Shown: positions 16,972 through 25,585 of the stretch, piece by piece
Layout of the letters: every line of letters begins with the position of its first letter
Position numbering within the stretch: position 1 is the stretch's first letter
NCBI RefSeq assembly: GCF_003932845.1
Contig: NZ_RQZH01000023.1
Span: 1-47,811, forward strand
Source of the DNA: Prevotella sp. OH937_COT-195
Lineage (GTDB): Bacteria > Bacteroidota > Bacteroidia > Bacteroidales > Bacteroidaceae
DNA: 47,811 nt
Direction: 5' to 3'
Notes under the pieces: generated by a model
What the model was told of the DNA's origin: nothing
Databases searched by the model: none
Seen by the model: only the letters and a program-made list of their open reading frames with translations
Program-made: the position numbers and the translations under genes

Positions 16972-18189
16972 TTATTTTTCCCGGGCATCTTCCGCGGCAG
17001 TCTTTGTCTTTGGCAGAAGCAGGTTTAGCAGCACCCCGACGATTGCCGAGAGACCTATGCCGGACAAGGCAAAGTCGCCAAATGACAACACCGCACCCCC
17101 GATGCCCATTGTAAGAGTGACGGATATGATTATGACATTGCGTGTCTCGCTCATGTTAACTTTGTGCTGAACGAGATTGTTGATGCCGACACTCGCTATG
17201 GTGCCGAACAACAGCAGCATGATACCACCCAACACAGCCTGCGGAATAGACTGTAACAGCGCGCTCAACTTGCCTATTACGGAGAACACGAGAGCCGTTG
17301 CCGCCGATATTCGGATTACCGCAGGACTGGTAACTTTGGTTATCGACATTGCACCGGTTACTTCTGAATAGGTGGTTTCGGGCGGACCGCCGAGGAAAGC
17401 CGATGCAAGACATGCCAGTCCGTCGCCCAACATGGTGCGGTGAAGACCGGGATCTTTGACAAAATCCTTATCCGCAACGGCACTTACAACATAGACATCG
17501 CCGATGTGTTCGATAACCGGTGCCACGGCTACGGGTATCATATACAAGAACGGTGCCCATTGAAAATTGGTTATGGTGTCAACGGAGACGGGGTTGGTAA
17601 GCCACGGTGCGGCAACAACCGGCGCAAAATCAATCTCTTTCATTATTACGGCGGCAACATATCCGGTTATGATGCCGCATATCACCGGAACCAGTTTCAT
17701 CAGCCCGCGGGCAAAAGTGAGAACGAGAACGGCGGTGGATAACGAGATGAAAGCGAGCAACCAGTTGGTTTTTGCCATGTTTACCGCACTGCCGGAAAGC
17801 GAAAGACCGATGAGGATTATCACCGGTCCGATTACCACCGGAGGGAAAACACGGTTGAGAAAATGTCTTCCCTGCCATTTGACAAGCGCACTCATCAGGA
17901 AATATACCAGCGAAACACTGGTCAGTCCTGCCAAAGTGCCGGGCAGTCCCCATTGTTCGGTGGCAGCGATTATCGGCGCAATGAAAGCAAACGAACTTCC
18001 AAGAAATATCGGAACCTTGCCTTTTGTGACGAAATGGAAGATGAATGTACCCAGACCTGCGGTGAAAAGGGCTGTTGAAGGATTGATGCCCACGAGCAAA
18101 GGTACGAGAACCGTCGCGCCGAATGCAACGAAAAGAAATTGCACGCCGACAACTGTCTTTTTGGTACTTGAAAGTGTTTCTGTTCTCAT
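16972..18189 (-). CDS. uraA: Uracil permease (NCS2, UraA type)
   Basis: The 405-residue protein aligns well with E. coli UraA: LFVAFGATVLVPLLVGINP near the N-terminus, GSSFAFI (64-70), a glutamate in VIEHIG (Glu227) and another in TTYSEVTG (Glu276). These two correspond by spacing (49 residues) to UraA Glu241 and Glu290, which bind uracil and couple the proton. KDPGLHRTMLGDGLA is also conserved. It should import uracil with H+ across the inner membrane. It has its own promoter upstream. A related xanthine specificity is less likely but cannot be excluded. Confidence 0.88.
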   Translation of the reverse strand: MRTETLSSTKKTVVGVQFLFVAFGATVLVPLLVGINPSTALFTAGLGTFIFHFVTKGKVPIFLGSSFAFIAPIIAATEQWGLPGTLAGLTSVSLVYFLMSALVKWQGRHFLNRVFPPVVIGPVIILIGLSLSGSAVNMAKTNWLLAFISLSTAVLVLTFARGLMKLVPVICGIITGYVAAVIMKEIDFAPVVAAPWLTNPVSVDTITNFQWAPFLYMIPVAVAPVIEHIGDVYVVSAVADKDFVKDPGLHRTMLGDGLACLASAFLGGPPETTYSEVTGAMSITKVTSPAVIRISAATALVFSVIGKLSALLQSIPQAVLGGIMLLLFGTIASVGINNLVQHKVNMSETRNVIIISVTLTMGIGGAVLSFGDFALSGIGLSAIVGVLLNLLLPKTKTAAEDAREK

Positions 18190-18242
18190 TTTTATTTATA
18201 ATGATAAAGATTTCTCCGAGCAATGATGCCGTTTAGGCTGCG

Positions 18243-18272
18243 CAAAATTACAAAGAAAAGTTGAAACACCAA
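18243..18272 (-). promoter_or_regulatory. Promoter of the uracil permease gene
   Basis: On the minus strand TTG (18270-18272) is followed after 19 bp by TAATTTTG (18243-18250), matching the Bacteroidetes -33/-7 pattern. It lies about 55 bp upstream of the ATG. Confidence 0.6.
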
Positions 18273-18353
18273 CATTATTTTTACATATTTATAACACTTA
18301 TTACAAAAAATGTTTCCATGACTCATCAACATTCCACCCGTGGCGACTATTTT

Positions 18354-19436
18354 TCACTTAATGCCTTGCGACAACTTGAACAATGTTCCCGTAGGACAAA
18401 CGAAACGACAATACGGGCGTGGAACCACAACCGATAGCAACGCGAAGACAACCGCAATAGAAATAACAACAGCAGAAGCACTCGTGAAGATGAACGCAGC
18501 AAACATCTCATAGTCCATCCACTCTGTCAAAACGCCTGCAAGCATGAGAAACATCAACACCACCCACAAAATTCTACGGAAATCATCGAGCCATTTCACG
18601 GTACGCCGGCTCATTTTCAGTTTCCTCACACGCGCCTTACCTGCCAAATCTTGCAACGAACCGCACGGACAGACATGTGTGCAATAGTAGTTCTTTTTTC
18701 CGAAGAAAGGATACACGAAAGCCGTTACAAGCATTATCACGGGTACAAGTTGAGACCATATATCTATGCCGTTTGACAGATAGTTGACAAGAAGTGAGTA
18801 GGAGATGAACGTTCCGCACCAGAAACCGAGTACGACAACGTTAAGCACAAGTTGCAGAGTGCGGTAACGCTTGTTGCGTGTAATCAAAGGAATGACGGCA
18901 GCCATGAGTACCACAACCAGCCCCGCAAGCAACTTTGCCGACAAATCCAATTTGTCGAAAAACGACTCTCCGACAGCATTTTCGCGAGCATACATCAATC
19001 CTGCCTGTACGTTTTTTATTATCGCCCGCGATGAGTAAGTGGCTCCGGACACCACATCTACTTTCATTGCCAACGCCTCTTCCGTTGTCTTGCCGTCCCA
19101 CTTGGTCAACAGACTGGAAGCATCGGCAAAGAAATCGGGTGTCTCTGTGTTATCAAGTGCTTCCACCTTTGCCACGCGTCCTTCCTTTATATATATGCGG
19201 AGGGGCACTTGTCCGCCGTAGCCCAATATATCCTTGCCTATCCCGGCGGTGTTCACAACCACCGTACCGTCCTCCATTGTTCGTATGGTGTCTGTCTTTT
19301 CGTCCGTGACCGATTTCTTTTCCGATTTCAAACTATTTCCGAAAATCCTGCCGTCGCGGTTTACCGACACAACGAGCAGGATCGAAAAGCACGTTAGAAA
19401 CATTACGACATGTCTCAAAAAATCTCTGTTCTTCAT
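18354..19436 (-). CDS. Membrane FMN-binding / [4Fe-4S] protein (NosR/NapH-like)
   Basis: This 360-residue protein has an N-terminal membrane anchor (about 9-26). An FMN-binding domain follows with the flavinylation-type motif DVVSGAT (127-133; Thr133 would carry FMN). Then come about five membrane helices and two cysteine clusters, CTHVCPCGS (252-260) and CRFVCPTG (343-350). This is the layout of NosR/NapH/RnfG-like electron-transfer proteins that pass electrons across the inner membrane to a periplasmic acceptor. The polyferredoxin part is reduced: each cluster has CxxxCP rather than a full CxxCxxCxxxCP. No reductase gene adjoins it, so the acceptor is unknown. Its flavin domain is paralogous to the secreted protein at 41668-42087. 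Confidence 0.85.
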   Translation of the reverse strand: MKNRDFLRHVVMFLTCFSILLVVSVNRDGRIFGNSLKSEKKSVTDEKTDTIRTMEDGTVVVNTAGIGKDILGYGGQVPLRIYIKEGRVAKVEALDNTETPDFFADASSLLTKWDGKTTEEALAMKVDVVSGATYSSRAIIKNVQAGLMYARENAVGESFFDKLDLSAKLLAGLVVVLMAAVIPLITRNKRYRTLQLVLNVVVLGFWCGTFISYSLLVNYLSNGIDIWSQLVPVIMLVTAFVYPFFGKKNYYCTHVCPCGSLQDLAGKARVRKLKMSRRTVKWLDDFRRILWVVLMFLMLAGVLTEWMDYEMFAAFIFTSASAVVISIAVVFALLSVVVPRPYCRFVCPTGTLFKLSQGIK

Positions 19437-19458
19437 TCTTTCTTTCCCTTTTTCAATG

Positions 19459-19466
19459 CAAAGTTA
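19459..19466 (-). promoter_or_regulatory. -7 box upstream of the FMN/[4Fe-4S] protein gene
   Basis: TAACTTTG on the minus strand fits TAnnTTTG, 22 bp upstream of the ATG at 19436. No good -33 element is seen. Confidence 0.45.
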
Positions 19467-19522
19467 CTGAAAAAATTCTTATCGCAGAGGCTCCGCAAGT
19501 CGTTTTTTTCAATTCATTCAAA

Positions 19523-19822
19523 CTATTCCTTTTTTCCGGGATACTGTATGTAACCCTTCAAAGCATCGACATAACCTTCGAAGGCACGAAACCCTTTGGC
19601 GGTTATTCTGCAAGTGGTTTTCGGGCGTTTGCCCTCGAAACCCTTGCTTACTTCGATGTAATCTGCTTGTTGCAGTTTGTCTATCTGCACGCTGAGGTTG
19701 CCCGCCGTGGCACCGGTCTGCTCGCGGATATATGTAAAATCGGCCTCCTCCACGTTAATAAGTATAGACATTACTGCCAAACGCAGCTCGCTGTGCAGCA
19801 ACGGGTCTAATTTATCAAACAT
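19523..19822 (-). CDS. Winged-helix transcriptional regulator (MarR/ArsR-like, DUF-type)
   Basis: The 99-residue single-domain protein reads LLHSELRLAVMSILINVEEA, then IREQTGATAGNLSVQIDKLQ (recognition helix) and a basic wing (KGFEGKRPKTTCRIT) ending KGFRAFEGYVDALK. This is the small winged-helix form often paired with a membrane protein gene. It starts 5 bp after the stop of the upstream membrane protein gene, so the two are one operon. It probably regulates that operon, though the signal is unknown. Confidence 0.82.
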   Translation of the reverse strand: MFDKLDPLLHSELRLAVMSILINVEEADFTYIREQTGATAGNLSVQIDKLQQADYIEVSKGFEGKRPKTTCRITAKGFRAFEGYVDALKGYIQYPGKKE

Positions 19823-19827
19823 AAGCC

Positions 19828-20478
19828 TTACTCTCCATTTTCCTTAAACCTTATTACCAATGCCGGCAATATCAATGCCAATACAGACACTCCCGAAAGT
19901 ACTATCATTTCATTCGGACCGGCAAACATTACCGAGAGTATGCTGCCGATGGCTCCCGAAAGAAAACTACTTACCACTATCAACTTGTTGCGCAGCATGC
20001 AACCTGTTATCATACCTGCCACTCCCATCGAGAAAATAATTATACATGTTATAGGGATATAATATACCAACACCTCCGCACCAGGGGGTAACGGCGCCGA
20101 AGTAGTATGAGAAAGCAAACCGGAACCTCCGAGTAATCCTAACGTGAAACCAATGCTTCCTGCCATCACCCCGAAGCAACTCCAAACATAATTGATGTTC
20201 TTGCTTATAAAGGTCAGAGGCTTGCGCGGTTGTCTTTTCTGCATTATATAATCATATATTCCCACAAATCCCAGCAATCCCCACAGACCATTGGCTCCGG
20301 GACCTATGGGGTAATGTTTCCACAGATGCCCCACAACGAGGGCTATGACGCTCACGGACACGCCCCACAGCAGCATGTACTTCCAACTTCCACGCTCTAT
20401 ATCGCGGCGAGATTGTTCGATACTGTGAGTGATAATCTCCAAACTGCGCTCGGCAGTCATGTTTTTCTGTTCTTCCAT
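19828..20478 (-). CDS. Unrecognised integral membrane protein, paired with a winged-helix regulator
   Basis: The 216-residue protein has a charged cytoplasmic N-terminus (about 30 residues, RSLEIITHSIEQSRRDIERG) and then six likely membrane helices, with a basic loop YIMQKRQPRKPLTF after the second. I do not recognise a catalytic motif. It is the first gene of a two-gene operon with its own very good promoter. Similar pairs are common in Bacteroidetes, but the role is not known to me; stress sensing or transport would be guesses. Confidence 0.75.
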   Translation of the reverse strand: MEEQKNMTAERSLEIITHSIEQSRRDIERGSWKYMLLWGVSVSVIALVVGHLWKHYPIGPGANGLWGLLGFVGIYDYIMQKRQPRKPLTFISKNINYVWSCFGVMAGSIGFTLGLLGGSGLLSHTTSAPLPPGAEVLVYYIPITCIIIFSMGVAGMITGCMLRNKLIVVSSFLSGAIGSILSVMFAGPNEMIVLSGVSVLALILPALVIRFKENGE

Positions 20479-20528
20479 AATTCGTGTTTATTAAAAGGTT
20501 TTATACTATTGAACTTGTGATCACATTG

Positions 20529-20560
20529 CAAAGATAAATAAGTTTATAATGTAAACCAAA
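20529..20560 (-). promoter_or_regulatory. Consensus promoter of the membrane-protein/regulator operon
   Basis: On the minus strand TTTG (20557-20560) and TATCTTTG (20529-20536) are 20 bp apart: a full match to the Bacteroidetes -33/-7 consensus. The ATG at 20478 lies about 50 bp downstream. Confidence 0.75.
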
Positions 20561-20713
20561 TCGTTTTGTAAACAATTTGAGTGTAAAAGGATATTTTAAC
20601 ATTTCATGCTCTGTTTTTAACTATCCGCCATTATTTACCGCATCAAAAACGAGTTGTAAACAATGGTTTGTCATTTGTTTGCTCAATATTACCGGTTTTA
20701 TATTCGACAATAA

Positions 20714-20756
20714 ACCAAAACCGCCGAATTTGTTTCCCAATATCGGCGGTTTTGGT
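20714..20756. repeat. Stem-loop repeat, copy A (CCGCCGA-N15-TCGGCGG family)
   Basis: ACCAAAACCGCCGA pairs perfectly over 14 bp with TCGGCGGTTTTGGT around a 15-nt loop. It lies in the interval between the divergent genes at 20478 and 21057. The core and the 15-nt loop recur at 46758-46794 with a different but still paired outer stem. Confidence 0.65.
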
Positions 20757-20759
20757 GAG

Positions 20760-20994
20760 TAATATCGGCGAAATTGACGGCAAGAAATATAAGAACGTTG
20801 ACATAACATGCAGGGAAGGAGCAAATAAAGACAACCATGAAGACCTCATGGAGACTTGGACGTGGGAACAACCGCTTTCCATCCTCATTCGCAAAGAAGA
20901 GGATAAAGCGTATCAAGACAATCTGTTTCCGACTGCCGTAGAACTAATAAAAAGCATTACGGTAACAGATACGCCCGATGTTTTTTTAATTTGA
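20760..20994 (+). pseudogene. Possible remnant of a coding sequence
   Basis: This frame stays open for about 78 codons and ends in TGA. The peptide (MET WTWEQPLSILIRKEE..., from an ATG at 20848, then NLFPTAVELIKSITVTDT) has the composition of a real protein C-terminus. It lacks a plausible start with a ribosome-binding site, follows a stem-loop repeat and overlaps the promoter of the next gene. I read it as a degraded gene end, with low certainty. Confidence 0.25.
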
Positions 20995-21015
20995 ACAGAT
21001 TATTTGTTACCTTTG
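20984..21015 (+). promoter_or_regulatory. Promoter of the glycosyltransferase gene
   Basis: TACCTTTG (21008-21015) is a perfect -7 box, with TTTT 20 bp upstream (three of four bases of TTTG). It places transcription start near 21022 and so favours the ATG at 21057 over the one at 20991. Confidence 0.55.
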
Positions 21016-21056
21016 CAGCGGCAAACAACTTGTGTAAATACAAACATCTCAACAAC

Positions 21057-22106
21057 ATGACAAATGGGAGAAGACTGTGCTATGTATCGCGAAATTACAA
21101 GGGACGACACAGCGCGGGAAACAAGGCAAAGGGAGATTACGAGGATATATTGGCACAAACGGGGGCGCACAATCTCGGACTCAGGCGCACCTATTGCAAG
21201 GAACGCATTGCGGCTTTCTTCACAGACTTGGCAGGAATAGTGACGTATGCGCTGTCGGTGAGAAAAGGGGACGTGGTTTTCCTGCAATACCCGACAAAGA
21301 AATATTTCTCGTTCATGTGCCGGGTGGCGAGGTGGCGAGGCGCAAATACCATGGCGTTTGTCCATGACCTCGGGGCTTTCCGCCGAAAGAGGCTCACCGT
21401 GAAGCAGGAAATATGCCGTCTGTCGAACTCCGACTATATCATAGCCGCCAACGACACAATGGCTGAATGGTTAAAGGAACACGGACTTGAACGACCATGC
21501 CACGGCATGGGACTGCATGATTATCTCTCGAATTCGGAAACAACGGACAAACCGACTACATTCCCTCCGCACAAAATTGTCTATGCCGGTTCAATAGCAG
21601 AGCGTAAAAACATGTTCTTGGTAAAACTGTCCGGATGTATAAAACATTGCGAGATACATGTGTATGGACGCAATCATATCGCCGAACTGAAACCGGCTCG
21701 GAATCTGATTCTTCACGAACCGATGGAGTCTGACGACTTTATATCCACGGCGACGGGCGATTTCGGATTGGTGTGGGACGGCGACTCGCTCACCGCTTGC
21801 ACCGGCGATTTTGGCGAGTATCTGCGTATCAACACTCCGCACAAGGCATCGTTCTACCTGCGTGCAGGCATGCCGTTAATCGTTTGGAGCCGGTCTGCCA
21901 TAGCAAATATTGTTGAACGTGAGGGAATAGGAATCACAACAGACAGAATAGACGATATAGAAGACCGTATTAAAAACATCACCGAGGACGAGATGAGGAA
22001 GATGCGTGACAACGTGAAACGCGTTTCCCACAACCTTGCCGGCGGAATGTCGATGCGCAAGGCTGTAGAAAAAGCGACGGACAAGATTAATGAAACCACA
22101 GAGTAA
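21057..22106 (+). CDS. Glycosyltransferase of the Gtf3 / galactofuranosyltransferase-like group
   Basis: The protein (349 residues from the ATG at 21057) has a two-lobed GT-B look. The N-lobe contains GDVVFLQYP and MAFVHDLGAFRR; the C-lobe starts at HKIVYAGSIAERKN and holds the donor-site region GLVWDGDS...GEYLRINTPHKASFYL followed by RAGMPLIVW. The run FGLVWDG then NTPHKxSxYLRAGxP is typical of Gtf3-like and bacterial galactofuranosyltransferase families. It should add a sugar to a surface glycan or glycoprotein. No other glycan genes adjoin it, so donor and acceptor are open. It has its own promoter, and a MITE-like repeat follows the stop. Confidence 0.8.
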   Translation: MTNGRRLCYVSRNYKGRHSAGNKAKGDYEDILAQTGAHNLGLRRTYCKERIAAFFTDLAGIVTYALSVRKGDVVFLQYPTKKYFSFMCRVARWRGANTMAFVHDLGAFRRKRLTVKQEICRLSNSDYIIAANDTMAEWLKEHGLERPCHGMGLHDYLSNSETTDKPTTFPPHKIVYAGSIAERKNMFLVKLSGCIKHCEIHVYGRNHIAELKPARNLILHEPMESDDFISTATGDFGLVWDGDSLTACTGDFGEYLRINTPHKASFYLRAGMPLIVWSRSAIANIVEREGIGITTDRIDDIEDRIKNITEDEMRKMRDNVKRVSHNLAGGMSMRKAVEKATDKINETTE

Positions 22107-22147
22107 CAAACCGTTTAGTGGCAGTGGTTGATTTTATATTCTCGCCC

Positions 22148-22349
22148 TTTAACCCAAACCGGTCATCAGACCGCATTTGCTCAGATTTGCTATTGCCGTT
22201 ACGCTTCCCGACTACTTTAGCCCGCTTGCTGACATCTGCGCAGCCATTACATTTCGACGCAGCCCGCCACTCCTTCGATGAAACGGCTGCACATCTGCTC
22301 AACAATCGGACAAAATCGGTTGAGGGTTCTAATGACCGATTTGGGTTTA
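22148..22349. mobile_element. MITE-like repeat, copy 1
   Basis: This ~200-bp unit is repeated in inverted orientation at 28597-28798 with about eight substitutions and no indel visible by eye. Its ends form imperfect terminal inverted repeats: TTTAACCCAAACCGGTCATC at the left and, read inward, TTTAAACCCAAATCGGTCAT at the right. There is no transposase inside. Reading frames within it are not conserved as protein: the differences are mostly amino-acid changing, and one copy has an in-frame stop. It fills the gap between the glycosyltransferase and the convergent lipoprotein gene. Confidence 0.8.
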
Positions 22350-22376
22350 AATTAATCTTAAATCCTTGTTTGTTTT

Positions 22377-23027
22377 TTACTGGTAATAGGTTATGGTTCG
22401 CGTCTCGACATATTCTTCATCACGTGCCATTTTATTATTTAAGTTATCATCTTCTTCCCATTCCACATTGTGTTTCTTGCACTTACGCTCTATCCAGTTG
22501 TCGTTGTCGTCGAATTTGATGTAAGTGTAAGTTCTGGTTTCTTTACCAACGATTGATGCCATATAATAATCTTCCACCTCTTCGATGCAAAGCCCCTTGT
22601 CGTCATATTTACATTTTATTTCGCTTTGAGATTCCCAACCGGTATGCACAATAGTGTCTGCTTGTCCGTTGTCGTTATAGGTAATCTCATACATATCAAG
22701 ACGCCAATAATTGTTGCCCACAGGCTCATAAGCATATTTGGTAAGTTGCCCTTTTGCGTTGCGATTTGACGAGAAATACTTGCCCACAGCCTTTCCGTTC
22801 TTAAAATTAAAGTTGGAACTTTGGTCATAACAAGGACACGAAGTAACCATGCCATTCTCATCGAAAGTGACAACATAAGGATCGGTACGATTGTATTTTA
22901 GCGTCTTGACATGCCCTTTTAGTTCGAACAGCATGAGGTCGGAAGTTTTAAAGTCACCTCCTTTCACGATATTACATGATGACGTGATCAATCCCACACA
23001 GAAAACTAAAAACAATATTCTCTTCAT
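22377..23027 (-). CDS. Predicted lipoprotein with YD-like repeats
   Basis: Start at 23027 gives 216 residues with a lipoprotein signal (MKRILFLVFCVGLITSSC; Cys18 as lipid site, relaxed lipobox). The body has repeated short strands of the type YDDKGLCIEE, YNDNGQADTI, FDENGMVTS and FDDNDNWIERK, resembling the Tyr-Asp repeats of Bacteroidales surface proteins. No enzyme motif is visible. It is probably anchored in the outer membrane. The longer frame to 23102 would put non-signal residues before the signal and is rejected. Function unknown. Confidence 0.7.
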   Translation of the reverse strand: MKRILFLVFCVGLITSSCNIVKGGDFKTSDLMLFELKGHVKTLKYNRTDPYVVTFDENGMVTSCPCYDQSSNFNFKNGKAVGKYFSSNRNAKGQLTKYAYEPVGNNYWRLDMYEITYNDNGQADTIVHTGWESQSEIKCKYDDKGLCIEEVEDYYMASIVGKETRTYTYIKFDDNDNWIERKCKKHNVEWEEDDNLNNKMARDEEYVETRTITYYQ

Positions 23028-23252
23028 AATAATGTATATTATAGGTTTATTTAAGTCTGTATTAAAAATTAATTTTGTATATCTATGGTTTTTATCTGCC
23101 ACTCTTTTACCCGTATCTTAACGTATTGTTCCATTCATTCTCTTGGCAGGTATCATCAATACTGTCTGGCACACTCCTTTTTACATGCAACCAACAGACT
23201 GAAAAACAAACGTGAATACACTACTAATTAATTTTGAGCAAATGTTTGAAAT

Positions 23253-23304
23253 ATCAGTTTTACCGCTTTGGCAAAGCGGTTTCCACTTCGGCGGTAAAAC
23301 TGAT
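23253..23304. repeat. Nested, mutually exclusive hairpins
   Basis: ATCAGTTTTACCGC (23253-23266) pairs over 14 bp with GCGGTAAAACTGAT (23291-23304). Inside this span ACCGCTTT pairs with AAAGCGGT around GGC (23262-23280), and this short hairpin uses bases of the left arm of the long one. The two folds cannot form at once. They lie downstream of the S46 peptidase gene. Confidence 0.55.
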
Positions 23305-23310
23305 GGCAAA

Positions 23311-23352
23311 CGTTCTCCGGTATATTTCATCATTAATGAAACCCGGAGAACG
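23311..23352 (-). terminator. Hairpin after the S46 peptidase gene
   Basis: CGTTCTCCGG and CCGGAGAACG form a perfect 10-bp stem; inside, TTTCAT and ATGAAA form a second stem. It starts 7 bp after the stop of the S46 gene on the minus strand, so it probably ends that transcript. Confidence 0.6.
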
Positions 23353-23358
23353 TAAAGT

Positions 23359-25485
23359 TTATTGTGCATTAATCTCTTTCAGCAGTCGGTCGGCATGTCC
23401 CCACTTGTCCATCATGTAGAGTACATAGCGAATGTCGGCACCGATGCATCGTGCGAGTTCCGTGTCGAAATAGATGTCGCTCGACAAACTGTCCCAGTTA
23501 CCGTCGAATGCCAGTCCTATGAGTTCTCCCTTACCGTTGAACATTGGCGAGCCGCTGTTTCCACCCGTTATGTCGTTGTTTGTCAGGAAACACAGTTGCA
23601 TTTTGCCGGTGGTCTTGTCAGAATAAGGTGTATAGTCTGTCTTGCTGAACAGTTCGTGCATTATCGGCTCGGCATAGTAGTCCGGCACCTCGTTTGCACG
23701 TTTCATCTTTTCGAGTATGCTCTCCGCTGTTGTGTAATACCCTGTCGGCGAGCCGTTGAGCATGAATCCTCCCACTTGTCCGTAACTCAATCTCATCGTG
23801 AAGTTTGCATCGGAGTAGTGCGGCATGTCTTCCTCCATGCGCAGTTTTGCCGCACACAGCAATTTCTCCTGCCTGTCTATCTTCTCGTTTATGTCGCTTA
23901 TTTCGGCAGACATCACTGCAAGTTCCGCGAGAATGTCGATACCCATGCTCACGGCAAGGTCTTTATGAAAGTTCTTTTTGTTGACATACAGTTTCTTTCC
24001 GTTTTTCATCAACACCGATTTCTTGTAAAGGAAGTCCACGTACTTGGCATAATCGCCTCCGAATTTCTTGTCAATGGTGGCATAGAACTCCGGCAGATAT
24101 TTCTCTTGAACGTGTCCGCGGTAATTTTTCAGCAGTGCAGCCAGCACCTCTTTGTCAAGCGGCGCGTCCCATTCCTTGCTGTTATCGGCAAGCACGCAGT
24201 ATTGTTTTTCCGGTTTGTCGTCAGATCCCTGCATCTCCACATGCATCGAATTAACTTTCAGCGACCGCGACACAAGTTCGTTCGAGCGGTAAAACGTCTC
24301 GAAGAAGTATGTCATTGCGCGTTTAGTCTCAAACCGCTTTTTGTACAACCGTCCCAATTCGTCTATGTCGAGTTCCCCTTTCAGGAAACCGGTCTTTTCT
24401 TGGAAGTCGCGTATTTTCGCCTCATGCCCGCGTTTCAGGTTAACGATACCCACCGAGTCGATGCACTTGTTCATTCCGATGGAGTTTTTCCAATAGTTCG
24501 AACTCTGTGCATATTTCGAGTCATATTTGATGCGCACGGCTTCCGAAGCGTCCATGTGTCTCTTCATTATCTGCTGTTTCACTCCGCGCACCTGTACTCT
24601 CACGGCGTTCTCCGCATCCCGTCTCTCCTGTATTCCGAAACTTGACAGATAGCGGTTTGTGCTTCCCGGGTAGCCGATGGTCATGGCGAAATCGCCTTCT
24701 TTGTATCCGTCCATTGACACTTTTGCCCATCGTTTCGGGCGATAAGGCACATTCTCCGCACTGTATTTTGCCGGTCCGTTGGTCTTAGGGTCTGCATATA
24801 TGCGGAATACGGCGAAGTCGCAGGTCTGTCTCGGGTACATCCAGTTGTCCGTCTCGCCACCGAACTTACCCATTGATTTGGGTATGGTGAATACAAGTCG
24901 CAAGTCGCTGAACATCTGATACGTTGTTGCGTAATACTTGTTTCTCTCATAGAAAGCGGCTATCTCCAAGTGATATGTCTTGTCGATGTTCTTTACCGAG
25001 TCGTTCATAACGTTCTCCAGCGAGTCGATTATTTCGTCCCACTTGCTCTCTTCGATGCCTTTAGCCTTTGCAATGGCGTTAATCCGGTCGGTAATATCAC
25101 ACTGGTCAATCATAAAACTTACGAACATGTTCTCGTTCGGCAGTTCTTCTGCATAGGTTTTTGCGTAAAATCCGTTCAGCATATAGTCGTGTTCCACCGT
25201 CGAATGACTGCGAATGCTCTCGAATCCGCAATGATGGTTTGTAAAAACCAGTCCGTCTGGACTTACCACCACTCCCGAGCAAAATCCCGAGAAATTAACT
25301 ACACAATCCTTAAGCGCGCCCTCTCCTTTGTAGAGTGCATTGTAAGGCATTTCGAAGCCCTCGGCTTTCATTTGTTCATACACTGCCCACGGCAGGTTGT
25401 ACAGTGTCCACATACCTTCGTCGGCGCGTGCCTGCTGCCACGAGAATACGGTCACCATTGAGATTAATAATAATAATTTCTTCAT
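23359..25485 (-). CDS. S46-family dipeptidyl-peptidase, DPP7-like
   Basis: The 708-residue protein has a signal peptide (cut after ARA, residue 21) and a chymotrypsin-fold serine peptidase triad: His85 in TNHHCG, Asp223 in TCDFAVFRIY and Ser644 in GGNSGSP. S46 enzymes remove dipeptides from peptide N-termini in the periplasm of asaccharolytic and gut Bacteroidales. At the specificity position 18 residues after the serine, DPP11 has Arg (acidic P1 preference) and DPP7 has Gly; here it is Gly662 (LAFDGNW), so preference for hydrophobic P1 residues is predicted. Length and C-terminus (DIRYVLYMMDKWG) are normal. It follows the flippase gene by 100 bp with possible direct-repeat operators between. 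Confidence 0.92.
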   Translation of the reverse strand: MKKLLLLISMVTVFSWQQARADEGMWTLYNLPWAVYEQMKAEGFEMPYNALYKGEGALKDCVVNFSGFCSGVVVSPDGLVFTNHHCGFESIRSHSTVEHDYMLNGFYAKTYAEELPNENMFVSFMIDQCDITDRINAIAKAKGIEESKWDEIIDSLENVMNDSVKNIDKTYHLEIAAFYERNKYYATTYQMFSDLRLVFTIPKSMGKFGGETDNWMYPRQTCDFAVFRIYADPKTNGPAKYSAENVPYRPKRWAKVSMDGYKEGDFAMTIGYPGSTNRYLSSFGIQERRDAENAVRVQVRGVKQQIMKRHMDASEAVRIKYDSKYAQSSNYWKNSIGMNKCIDSVGIVNLKRGHEAKIRDFQEKTGFLKGELDIDELGRLYKKRFETKRAMTYFFETFYRSNELVSRSLKVNSMHVEMQGSDDKPEKQYCVLADNSKEWDAPLDKEVLAALLKNYRGHVQEKYLPEFYATIDKKFGGDYAKYVDFLYKKSVLMKNGKKLYVNKKNFHKDLAVSMGIDILAELAVMSAEISDINEKIDRQEKLLCAAKLRMEEDMPHYSDANFTMRLSYGQVGGFMLNGSPTGYYTTAESILEKMKRANEVPDYYAEPIMHELFSKTDYTPYSDKTTGKMQLCFLTNNDITGGNSGSPMFNGKGELIGLAFDGNWDSLSSDIYFDTELARCIGADIRYVLYMMDKWGHADRLLKEINAQ

Positions 25486-25539
25486 TTTTTATTTGTTAAT
25501 TGTTAATAAATTCATTATTTCAAAAAACCGGAAAGGAAT

Positions 25540-25568
25540 CCGTGAACTTTTGGGAAGACCCGTGAACT
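25540..25568. repeat. Direct repeat upstream of the S46 peptidase gene
   Basis: CCGTGAACT occurs at 25540-25548 and 25560-25568, with start points 20 bp apart (two helical turns). The pair lies 55-83 bp upstream of the peptidase start at 25485, on the same DNA face. It could be a regulator site. Confidence 0.35.
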
Positions 25569-25585
25569 CTGAAAGAATCATATCC

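Noticed and set aside
22118..22519. Open frames within the MITE-like repeat (FNPNRSSDRICSDL-type peptide)
   Set aside because: Between the two copies most base differences change amino acids and one copy has an in-frame stop, so there is no sign of selection on a protein.
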